Below, piece by piece: positions 13,501-26,084 of a stretch of DNA of 64,000 bases. Both the position numbers and the translations under genes were made by a program. Source of the stretch: Atherix ibis (Eukaryota > Arthropoda > Insecta > Diptera > Athericidae); NCBI GenBank assembly GCA_958298945.1, contig OY282608.1, forward strand, positions 58,938,951-59,002,950, written 5' to 3'. The notes below the pieces were generated by a model. The model saw only the letters and a list, made by a program, of their open reading frames with translations, did no database searches and had not been told where the DNA came from. Each line of letters starts with the position of its first letter. The first letter of the stretch is position 1.

Positions 13501-15989
13501 AGTAACCAACAAACCAACAAACCAACAAACCAACAAGCCAACAAGCCAACAAACCAACAAGCCAACAAACGATAAAACCAACAAACAAACAAACCAACAA
13601 ACGAACAAACCAACAAGCCAACAAGCTAACAAACCAACAAGCCAACAAACGATCAAACCAACAAACAAACAAACCAACAAACGAACAAACGAACAAACGA
13701 ACAAACGAACAAACCAACAAACCAGCAAAATAACAACACAACAAACCAACAAACCAACAAACCAACAAACGAACAAACCAACAAGCCAACAAACCAACAA
13801 GCCAACAAGCCAACAAACCAACAAGCCACCAAGTCAACAAACGAACAAACCCACAAACAAACAAACCAACAAACCTTCAAACCAACAAACCAACAAACCA
13901 ACAAGCCAACAAACCAACAAACCAACAAGCCAACAAGCCAACAAGCCAACAAACCAAAAAACCAAAAAACCGACAAACCAACAAACCAACAAACCAACAA
14001 ACCAACAAACCAACAAGCCAACAAACCAACAAACGAACAAGCCAACCAGCCAACAAACCAACAAACCAACAAACCAACAAACCAACAAACCAACAAGCCA
14101 ACAAACCAACAAACCAACAAACCAACAAACCAACAAGCCAATAAACCAACAAGCCAACAAACCAACAAACGAACAAACCAACAAGCCAACAAACTAACAA
14201 GCCAACAAACCAACAAACCTACAAGCCAAAAAACGAACAAACCTACAAACCAACAAACCAACAAACAAATAAACCAACAAACCATTAAACTAACAAACCA
14301 AAAAACCAACAAACCAACAAACCAATAAACCAACAAACAAATAAACCAACAAACCAACAAACCAACAAACCAACAAACCAACAAACCAACAAGCCAACAA
14401 ACCAACAAACCAAAAAGCCAACAAACCAATAAACCAACAAACCAATAAACCAACTAACCAACAAACCAACAAACCAACAAACCAACAAACGAACAAACCA
14501 ACAAACTAACAAACCAACAAACCAACAAACCAACAAACAAATAAACCAACAAACCAACAAACCAACAAACCAACAAACCAACAAACCAACAAACCAAAAA
14601 ACCAACAAACCAACAAACCAACAAACCAACAAACCAACAAACCAACAAACCAACAAACCAACAAACCAACAAACCAACAAACCAACAAGCCAAAAAACGA
14701 ACAAACCTACAAGCCAACAAACCAACAAACAAATAAACCAACAAACCACTAAACCAACAAACCAAAAAACCAACAAACCAACAAACCAATAAACCAACAA
14801 ACAAATAAACCAACAAACCAACAAACCAACAAACCAACAAACCAACAAACCAACAAGCCAACAAACCAACAAACCAAAAAGCCAACAAACCAATAAACCA
14901 ACAAACCAATAAACCAACTAACCAACAAACCAACAAACCAACAAACCAACAAACGAACAAACCAACAAACCAACAAACCAACAAACCAACAAACCAACAA
15001 ACCAACAAACCAACAAACAAATAAACCAACAAACCAACAAACCAACAAACCAACAAGCCAACAAGCCAACAAACCAACAAGCCAACAAACGATAAAACCA
15101 ACACACAAACAAACCAACAAACGAACAAACCAACAAGCCAACAAGCTAACAAACCAACAAGCCAACAAACGATAAAACCAACAAACAAACAAACCAACAA
15201 ACGACCAAACGAACAAACGAACAAACCAACAAACCAGCAAAATAACAACCCAACAAACCAACAAACCAACAAACCAACAAACGAACAAACCAACAAGCCA
15301 ACAAACCAACAAGCCAACAAGCCAACAGGCCAACAAGCCACCAAGTCAACAAACGAACAAACCCACAAACAAACAAACCAACAAACCTACAAACCAACAA
15401 ACCAACAAACCAACAAGCCAACAAACCAACAAACCAACAAGCCAACAAGCCAACATGCCAACAAACCAAAAAACCAAAAAACCGACAAACCAACAAACCA
15501 ACAAACCAACAAACCAACAAACCAACAAGCCAACAAACCAACAAACGAACAAGCCAACCAGCCAACAAACCAACAAACCAACAAACCAACAAACCAACAA
15601 ACCAACAAACCAAAAAACCAACAAACCAACAAACCAACAAACCAACAAACCAACAAGCCAATAAACCAACAAGCCAACAAACCAACAAACCAACAAACCA
15701 ACAAGCCAACAAACTAACAAGCCAACAAACCAACAAACCTACAAGCCAAAAAACGAACAAACCTACAAACCAACAAACCAACAAACAAATAAACCAACAA
15801 ACCATTAAACCAACAAACCAACAAACCAAAAAACCAACAAACCAACAAACCAATAAACCAACAAACAAATAAAACAACAAACCAACAAACCAACAAACCA
15901 ACAAACCAACAAGCCAACAAACCAACAAACCAAAAAGCCAACAAACCAATAAACCAACAAACCAATAAACCAACTAACCAACAAACCAA
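10536..15989. repeat. Mosaic octamer block with CGATAAAACC and ACCAAGTC phrases
   Basis: No single clean period covers this stretch. Recurring phrases are CGATAAAACC at 11249, 13570, 15090 and 15170, and AGTCAAC preceded by GCCACCA at 11502, 13832 and 15344, spaced 2330 and 1512 bp. CCATTAAACC recurs near CAAATAAACC. The CCAACACCCC phrase at 10871 is shared with 18610, 21379, 57039, 60859 and 63850. The block appears to be shuffled pieces of the units seen to either side. No gene or unique sequence is visible. Confidence 0.6.
11850..12705. repeat. 489-bp tandem duplication
   Basis: CCTACAAG occurs at 11888 and 12377, AAATTAAACC at 11937 and 12426, and CCAACTAACC at 12121 and 12610. All are offset by exactly 489 bp, which is 61 octamers plus 1. 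The extra base in AAATTAAACC, a rare 9-bp unit, is present in both copies. The copies diverge to the right near 12215 and 12705. The match is close, so this looks like a young duplication. Confidence 0.85.
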
Positions 15990-18107
15990 CAAACCAACAA
16001 ACCAACAAACGAACAAACCAACAAACCAACACACCAACAAACCAACAAACCAACAAACCAACAAACCAACAAACAAATAAACCAACAAACCATCAAACCA
16101 ACAAACCAACAAACCAACAAACCAACAAACCAACAAACCAACAAACCAACAAACCAACAAACCAACAAACCAACAAACCAACAAGCCAACTAACCAAAAA
16201 ACCAACAAACCAACAAACCAACAAACCAACAAACCAACAAACCAAGTAACCAACAAACCAACAAACCAACAAACCAACAAACCAACAAGCCAACAAGCCA
16301 ACAAACCAACAATCCAACAAACGATAAAACCAACAAACAAACAAACCAACAAACGAACAAACGAACAAACCAACAAACCAACAAACCAACAAGCCAACAA
16401 ACCAACAAACCAACAAGCCAACAAGCCAACAAACCAAAAAACCAACAAACCAACAAACTAACAAACCAACAAACCAACAAACCAACAAACCAACAAACCA
16501 ACAAGCCGACAAACCAACAAACCAACAAGCCAACAAGCCAAAAAACGAACAAACCAACAAGCCAACAACCCAACAAACCAACAAGCCAACAAACGAGCAA
16601 ACCAACAAACAAACAAACCAACAAACCAACAAACCAATAAACCAACAAACAAATAAACCAACAAACCAACAAATCAATAAAACAACAAACCAACAAACCA
16701 ACAAACCAACAAACCAACAAACCAACAAACCAACAAACCAACAAACCAACAAACTAACAAACCAACAAGTCAACAAACCAACAAACCAACAAACCAACAA
16801 ACCAACAAACGAACAAAAAAACAAACCAACAAACCAACAAGCCAACAAACTAATAACCCAACAAGCCAACAAGCCAACAAAGCAATAAACCAACAAACCA
16901 ACAAACCACAACAAACCAACAAACCAACAAGCCAACAAACCAACAAACCAACAAACCAACAAACCAAAAAGTCAACAAACCAAAAAACCAACAAACCAAC
17001 AAACCAACAAGCCAGCAAACCAACAAAACAACAAACCAAGTAACCAACAAACCAACAAGCCAACAAACCAACAATCCAAAAAACCAACAAACCAACAAAC
17101 CAACAAGCCAACAAGCCAACAAACCAACAAGCCAACAAGCCAACAAACGAACAAATGAACAAACCAACAAACCAACAAACCAACCAACGAACAAACCAAC
17201 AAACCAACAAACCAACAAACCAACAAACCAACAAACCAACAAACCAACAAACCAACAAACCAACAAACACACAAACCAACAAACCAACAAACCAACAAAC
17301 GAACAAGCTAACAAACCAACAAACCAACAAACCAACAAACCAACTAACCAACAAACCAACAAACCAACAAACCAACAAACGAACAAACCAACAAACCAAC
17401 AAACCAACAAACCAACAAGCCAACATACCAACAAACCAACAAACGAACAAACCAACAAACTAACAAACCAACAAACCAACAAACCAACAAACCAACAAAC
17501 CAACAAACGGACAAACCAACAAACCAACAAATCAACAAACCAACAAACCAACAAACCAACAAACGAACAAACCAACAAACCAACAAGGCAACAAGCCAAC
17601 AAACTAACTAACCAACAAACCAACAAACCAACAAACCAACAAACCAAATAACCAACAAACCAACAAACCAACAAACCAACAAACCAACAAACTAACAAAC
17701 AAACAAACCAACAAACCAACAAACCAACAAACAAATAAACCAACAAACCAACAAACAAACAAACCAACAACCGAACAAACCAACAAACCAGCAAACCAAC
17801 AAACCAAAAAACGAACAAACCAACAAACCAACAAACCAACAAACCAACAAACCAACAAACCAACAAGCCAACAAACCAACAAGCCAACAAACGGATAAAC
17901 AAACAAACAAACAAACAAACAAACCAACAAACCAACAAATCAACAAACGAACAAACCAACAACCCAACAAACAAACAAACCAACACACCAAAAAACCAAC
18001 AAACCAACAAACCAACAAACCAAGAAACCAACAAACCATCAAACCAACAAGCCAACAAGCCAACAAACCAACAAACCAACAAAACAACAAACCAACAAAC
18101 CAACAAA

Positions 18108-18163
18108 CGAACAAACGAACAAACGAACAAACGAACAAACGAACAAACGAACAAACGAACAAA
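18108..18163. repeat. Run of seven CGAACAAA units, copy 1
   Basis: Seven consecutive units carry the C2-to-G variant, at 18108, 18116, 18124, 18132, 18140, 18148 and 18156. The consensus unit has no CpG, so this is a locally CpG-dense patch. The run is duplicated 2769 bp downstream. Confidence 0.9.
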
Positions 18164-20876
18164 CCAACAAACCAACAAACCAACAAATTAACAAACCAAC
18201 AAGCCAATAAGCCAACAAACCAACAAGCCAAAAAACGAACAAACCAACAAACCAACAAACCAACAAACCAACAAGCCAACAAACCGAAAAACCAACAAAC
18301 GAATAAACAAACAAACCAACAAACCAACCAACCAATAAACCAACAATCTAAAAAACCAACAAGCCAACAAGCCAACAAACCAACAAACCAACAAACCAAC
18401 AAACCAACAAACCAATAAACCAACAAGCCAACAAACCAACAAACAAACAATCCAACAAACCAACAAATGAACAAACTAACAAACCAACAAGCCAACAAAC
18501 CAACAAGCCAACAAACGGACAAACCAACAAACAAACAAACTAACAAACCAACAAACAAATAAACCAACAAACCAACAAACCAACAAATAAACAAAACAAC
18601 AAACCAACACCCCAACAAACCAACAAACCAACAAAACAAGAAACCAACAAACCAACAAACCAACAAGCCAAAAAACCAACAAACCAACAAACCAACAAAC
18701 CAACAAACCAACAAAGAAACAAGCCAAGAAACGAACAAACCAACAAACCAACAAACCAACAAACCAACAAGCCAACAAACCAACAAACCAACAAACGAAC
18801 AAACCAACAAACCAACACACCAACAAACCAACAAACCAACAAACCAACAAACCAACAAACAAATAAACCAACAAACCATCAAACCAACAAACCAACAAAC
18901 CAACAAACCAACAAACCAACAAACCAACAAACCAACAAACCAACAAACCAACAAACCAACAAACCAACAAGCCAACTAACCAAAAAACCAACAAACCAAC
19001 AAACCAACAAACCAACAAACCAACAAACCAAGTAACCAACAAACCAACAAACCAACAACCAACAAACCAACAAGCCAACAAGCCAACAAACCAACAATCC
19101 AACAAACGATAAAACCAACAAACAAACAAACCAACAAACGAACAAACGAACAAACCAACAAACCAACAAACCAACAAGCCAACAAACCAACAAACCAACA
19201 AGCCAACAAGCCAACAAACCAAAAAACCAACAAACCAACAAACTAACAAACCAACAAACCAACAAACCAACAAACCAACAAACCAACAAGCCGACAAACC
19301 AACAAACCAACAAGCCAACAAGCCAAAAAACGAACAAACCAACAAGCCAACAACCCAACAAACCAACAAGCCAACAAACGAGCAAACCAACAAACAAACA
19401 AACCAACAAACCAACAAACCAATAAACCAACAAACAAATAAACCAACAAACCAACAAATCAATAAAACAACAAACCAACAAACCAACAAACCAACAAACC
19501 AACAAACCAACAAACCAACAAACCAACAAACCAACAAACTAACAAACCAACAAGTCAACAAACCAACAAACCAACAAACCAACAAACCAACAAACGAACA
19601 AAAAAACAAACCAACAAACCAACAAGCCAACAAACTAATAACCCAACAAGCCAACAAGCCAACAAAGCAATAAACCAACAAACCAACAAACCACAACAAA
19701 CCAACAAACCAACAAGCCAACAAACCAACAAACCAACAAACCAAAAAGTCAACAAACCAAAAAACCAACAAACCAACAAACCAACAAGCCAGCAAACCAA
19801 CAAAACAACAAACCAAGTAACCAACAAACCAACAAGCCAAAAAACCAACAATCCAAAAAACCAACAAACCAACAAACCAACAAGCCAACAAGCCAACAAA
19901 CCAACAAGCCAACAAGCCAACAAACGAACAAATGAACAAACCAACAAACCAACAAACCAACCAACGAACAAACCAACAAACCAACAAACCAACAAACCAA
20001 CAAACCAACAAACCAACAAACCAACAAACCAACAAACCAACAAACACACAAACCAACAAACCAACAAACCAACAAACGAACAAGCTAACAAACCAACAAA
20101 CCAACAAACCAACAAACCAACAAACCAACAAACCAACAAACCAACAAACGAACAAACCAACAAACCAACAAACCAACAAACCAACAAGCCAACATACCAA
20201 CAAACCAACAAACGAACAAACCAACAAACTAACAAACCAACAAACCAACAAACCAACAAACCAACAAACCAACAAACGGACAAACCAACAAACCAACAAA
20301 TCAACAAACCAACAAACCAACAAACCAACAAACGAACAAACCAACAAACCAACAAGGCAACAAGCCAACAAACTAACTAACCAACAAACCAACAAACCAA
20401 CAAACCAACAAACCAAATAACCAACAAACCAACAAACCAACAAACCAACAAACCAACAAACTAACAAACAAACAAACCAACAAACCAACAAACCAACAAA
20501 CAAATAAACCAACAAACCAACAAACAAACAAACCAACAACCGAACAAACCAACAAACCAGCAAACCAACAAACCAAAAAACGAACAAACCAACAAACCAA
20601 CAAACCAACAAACCAACAAACCAACAAACCAACAAGCCAACAAACCAACAAGCCAACAAACGGATAAACAAACAAACAAACAAACAAACAAACCAACAAA
20701 CCAACAAATCAACAAACGAACAAACCAACAACCCAACAAACAAACAAACCAACACACCAATTAACCAACAAACCAACAAACCAACAAACCAAGAAACCAA
20801 CAAACCATCAAACCAACAAGCCAACAAGCCAACAAACCAACAAACCAACAAAACAACAAACCAACAAACCAACAAA

Positions 20877-20932
20877 CGAACAAACGAACAAACGAACAAA
20901 CGAACAAACGAACAAACGAACAAACGAACAAA
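20877..20932. repeat. Run of seven CGAACAAA units, copy 2
   Basis: Seven consecutive C2-to-G variant units start at 20877 and repeat every 8 bp. The run matches the one at 18108 in number and context, which supports duplication of the whole 2.77-kb block. Confidence 0.9.
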
Positions 20933-21545
20933 CCAACAAACCAACAAACCAACAAATTAACAAACCAACAAGCCAATAAGCCAACAAACCAACAAGCCAA
21001 AAAACGAACAAACCAACAAACCAACAAACCAACAAACCAACAAGCCAACAAACCGAAAAACCAACAAACGAATAAACAAACAAACCAACAAACCAACCAA
21101 CCAAGAAACCAACAATCTAAAAAACCAACAAGCCAACAAGCCAACAAACCAACAAACCAACAAACCAACAAACCAACAAACCAATAAACCAACAAGCCAA
21201 CAAACCAACAAACAAACAATCCAACAAACCAACAAATGAACAAACTAACAAACCAACAAGCCAACAAACCAACAAGCCAACAAACGGACAAACCAACAAA
21301 CAAACAAACTAACAAACCAACAAACAAATAAACCAACAAACCAACAAACCAACAAATAAACAAAACAACAAACCAACACCCCAACAAACCAACAAACCAA
21401 CAAAACAAGAAACCAACAAACCAACAAACCAACAAGCCAAAAAACCAACAAACCAACAAACCAACAAACCAACAAACCAACAAAGAAACAAGCCAAGAAA
21501 CGAACAAACCAACAAACCAACAAACCAACAAACCAACAAGCCAAC

Positions 21546-24500
21546 AAACCAACAAACCAACAAAGGAACAAACCAACAAACCAACAGACCAACAAACCAA
21601 CAAACCAACAAACCAACAAACCAACAAACGAAAAAACCAACAAACCAACAAATCAACAAACCAACAAACCAACAAACCAACAAACGAACAAACCAACAAA
21701 CCAACAAACCAACAAGGCAACAAGCCAACAAACTAACTAACCAACAAACCAACAAACCAACAAACCAACAAACCAACAAACCAACAAACCAACAAACCAA
21801 CAAACCAACAAACCAACAAACCAACAAACCAACAAACCAACAAACCAACAAACCAACAAACCAACAAGCCAACAAGCCAACAAACCAACAAACCAACAAA
21901 CCAACAAACCAACAAACCAACAAACCAACAAACCAACAAACCAACAAACCAACAAACCAACAAACCAACAAACCAACAAACCAACAAACCAACAAGCCAA
22001 CAAACCAACAAACCAGCAAGCCAACAAGCCAACACACCAAAAAACCAACAAAGCAACAAACCAACAAACCAACAAACCAACAAACCAACAAACCAACAAA
22101 CCAACAAACCAACAAACCAACAAACCAACAAACCAACAAACCAACAAACCAACAAACCAACAAACCAACAAACGAACAAACCAACAAACCAACAAGCCAA
22201 CTAACCAAAAAACCAACAAACCAACAAACCCACAAGCCAACAAACCAACAAACCAACAAACCAAGTAACCAACAAACCAACAAACCAACAAACCAACAAG
22301 CCAACAAGCCAACAAACCAACAAGCCAACAAACGATAAAACCAACAAACAAACAAACCAACAAACGAACAAACCAAAAAGCCAACAAGCCAACAAACCAA
22401 CAAGCCAACAAACGATCAAACCAACAAACAAACAAACCAACAAACGAACAAACGAACAAACGAACAAACGAACAAACCAACAAACCAGCAAAATAACAAA
22501 CCAACAAACCAACAAACCAACAAACCAACAAACGAACAAACCAACAAGCCAACAAACCAACAAGCCAACAAGCCAACAAACCAACAAGCCACCAAGTCAA
22601 CAAACGAACAAACCCACAAACAAACAAACCAACAAACATACAAACCAACAAACCAACAAACCAACAAGCCAACAAACCAACAAACCAACAAACCAACAAG
22701 CCAACAAGCCAAGAAGCCAACAAACCAAACAACCAAAAAACCAACAAACCAACAAACCAACAAACCAACAAACCAACAAACCAACAAGCCAACAAACCAA
22801 CAAACGAACAAGCCAACCAGCCAAAAAACCAACAAACCAACAAACCAACAAACCAACAAACCAACAAACCAACAAACCAATAAACCAACAAACCAACAAG
22901 CCAATAAACCAACAAGCCATCAAACCAACAAACCAACAAATCAACAAGCCAACAAACTAACAAGCCAACAAACCAACAAACCTACAAGCCAAAAAACGAA
23001 CAAACCTACAAACCAACAAACCAACAAACAAATAAACCAACAAACCAATAAACCAACAAACCAAAAAACCAACAAACCAACAACCCAATAAACCAACAAA
23101 CAAATAAACCAACAAACCAACAAACCAACAAACCAACAAACCAACAAACCAACAAGCCAACAAACCAACACACCAACAAGCCAACAAACCAACAAACCAA
23201 CAAACGAACAAACCAACAAACCAACAAACCAACAAACCAACAAACCAACAAACCAACAAACAAATAAACCAACAAACCAACAAACCAACAAACCAACAAA
23301 CCAACAAACGAACAAACCAACAAACCAACAAACCAACAAACCAACAAACCAACTAGCCAACAAACCAACAAACCAACAAGCCAACAAACGAACAAACTAA
23401 CAAACAAACAAACCAACAAACGAACAAACCAACAAACCAACAAACCAACAAACCAACAAACCAACAACCGAACAAATCAACAAGCCAACAAACCAACAAA
23501 CCAACAAGCCAACAAGCCAACAATCCAGCAAGCCAACAAGCCAACAAACGAACAAACCAACAAACGAACAAACCAACAAACAAACAAACCAACAAACCAA
23601 CAAACCAACAAACCAACAAACCAACAAACCAACAAACCAACAAACCAACTAGCCAACAAACCAATAAACCAACAAGCCAACAAACCAACAAACCAACAAA
23701 CAAATAAACCAACAAACCAACAAACCAACAAACCAACAAACCAACAAGCCAACAAGCCAAAAAACCAACAAACCAACAAACCAACAAACCAACAAACCAA
23801 CAAACGAACAAACGAACAAACCAACAAACCAACAAACCAACAAGCCAACAAACCAACAAACCAACAAGCCAACAAGCCAACAAACCAAAAAACCAACAAA
23901 CCAACAAACTAACAAACCAACAAACCAACAAACCAACAAACCAACAGACCAACAAGCCAACAAACCAACAAGCCAACAGTCCAACAAACCAACAAGCTAA
24001 CAAACGAACAAACCAACAAACAAACAAACTAACTAACTAACAAACCAACAAACCAACAAACCAACAAACCAACAAACCAACAAGCCGACAAACCAACAAA
24101 CCAACAAGCCAACAAGCCAAAAAACGAACAAACCAACAAGCCAACAAGCCAACAAGCCAACAAACCAACAAGCCGACAAAAGAACAAACCAACAAACAAA
24201 CAAACCAACAAACCAACAAACCAATAAACCAACAAACAAATAAACCAACAAACCAACAAACCAACAAACCAACAAACCAACAAGCCAACAAACCAACAAA
24301 CCAACAAGCCAACAAACCAACAAACCAACAAACAAATAAACCAACTAACCAACAAACCAACAAACCAACCAACCAACAAACGAACAAACCAACAAACCAA
24401 GAAACCAATAAACCAACAAACCAACAAACCAACAAACAAATAAACCAACAAACCAACAAACCAACAAACCAACAAACCAACAAACGAACAAACCAACAAA

Positions 24501-26084
24501 CCAACAAACCAACAAACCAACAAACCAACTAGCCAACAAACCAACAAACCAACAAGCCAACAAACGAACAAACTAACAAACAAACAAACCAACAAACGAA
24601 CAAACCAACAAGCCAACAAACCAACAAACCAACAAACCAACAACCGAACAAATCAACAAGCCAACAAACCAACAAACCAACAAGCCAACAAGCCAACAAA
24701 CCAATAAACCAGCAAGCCAACAAGCCAACACACCAAAAAACCAACAAAACAACAAACCAACAAACCAACAAACCAACAAGCCAACAAACCAACAAACCAA
24801 CAAACCAACAAACCAACAAACCAACAAACCAACAAACCAACAAACCAACAAACCAACAAACCAACAAACCAACAAACCAACAAACCAACAAGCCAACTAA
24901 CCAAAAAACCAACAAACCAACAAACCAACAAATCAACAAACCAACAAACCAAGTAACCAACAAACCAACAAACCAACAAACCAACAAACCAACAAGCCAA
25001 CAAGCCAACAAACCAACAAGCCAACAAACGATAAAACCAACAAACAAACAAACCAACAAACGAACAAACCAACAAGCCAACAAGCCAACAAACCAACAAG
25101 CCAACAAACGATCAAACCAACAAACAAACAAACGAACAAACGAACAAACGAACAAACCAACAAACCAGCAAAATAACAAACCAACAAACCAATAAACCAA
25201 CAAACCAACAAACGAACAAACCAACAAGCCAACAAACCAACAAGCCAACAAGCCAACAAACTAACAAGCCACCAAGTCAACAAACGAACAAACCCACAAA
25301 CAAACAAACCAACAAACCTACAAACCAACAAACCAACAAACCAACAAGCCAACAAACCAACAAACCAACAAGCCAACAAGCCAACAAGCCAACAAGCCAA
25401 CAAACCAAAAAACCAAAAAACCGACAAACCAACAAACCAACAAACCAACAAACCAACAAACCAACAAGCCAACAAACCAACAAACGAACAAGCCAACCAG
25501 CCAACAAACCAACAAACCAACAAACCAACAAACCAACAAACCAACAAACCAACAAACCAACAAACCAACAAACCAACAAACCAAAAAACCAACAAACCAA
25601 CAAGCCAATAAACCAACAAGCCAACAAACCAACAAACCAACAAACCAACAAGCCAACAAACTAACAAGCCAACAAACCAACAAACCTACAAGCCAAAAAA
25701 CGAACAAACCTACAAACCAACAAACCAACAAACAAATAAACCAACAAACCATTAAACCAACAAACCAAAAAACCAACAAACCAACAAACCAATAAACCAA
25801 CAAACAAATAAACCAACAAACCAACAAACCAACAAACCAACAAACCAACAAGCCAACAAACCAACAAACCAACAAGCCAACAAACCAACAAACCAACAAA
25901 CCAACAAACGAACAAACCAACAAACCAACAAACCAACACACCAACAAACCAACAAACCAACAAACCAACAAACAAATAAACCAACAAACCAACAAACCAA
26001 CAAACCAACAAACCAACAAACAAACAAACCAACAAACGAACAAACCAACAAGCCAACAAACCAACAAACCAACAAACCAACAAC
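21546..26084. repeat. Mosaic octamer block, partly a copy of 12.9-13.9 kb
   Basis: From about 21740 the order of phrases follows that near 12.9-13.9 kb. CCAACACACC is at 22029 (13274 in the other copy), CGATAAAACC at 22333 (13570), CGATC at 22413 (13650) and AGTCAAC at 22595 (13832). Offsets are 8755-8763 bp. A related copy follows at 25029, 25109 and 25275, about 2.68-2.70 kb further on. The rest is mixed octamer phrases, with a CAACCGAACAAATC phrase near 23466 and 24642. Confidence 0.65.

Larger units (their letters stand above)
15990..21545. repeat. 2.77-2.79-kb higher-order repeat, tandem pair
   Basis: Copy 1 spans about 15990-18775 and copy 2 about 18776-21545. Matched landmarks are CCAACACACC at 16026/18812, CCATCAAACC at 16091/18877, AATCC at 16311/19096, CCACAAC at 16906/19691, a seven-unit CGAACAAA run at 18108/20877 and CACCCC at 18610/21379. 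The offset falls from 2786 to 2785, 2777 and then 2769 bp across the block. That is one single-base change plus two single-octamer losses, which allows micro-indels to be placed between copies. Beyond 21545 the sequence jumps to a phrase internal to the unit: 21641-21740 resembles 17521-17620. Confidence 0.9.

Noticed and set aside
18476..20947. 823-codon open frame on the - strand, the longest in the window
   Set aside because: It starts at TTG and has no ATG start. It is pure FVGLLVCW-type repeat, and it ends only where a CTAACAAA variant creates TAG. The consensus - strand contains no A, so no stop is possible. It is an artefact of composition, not a gene.
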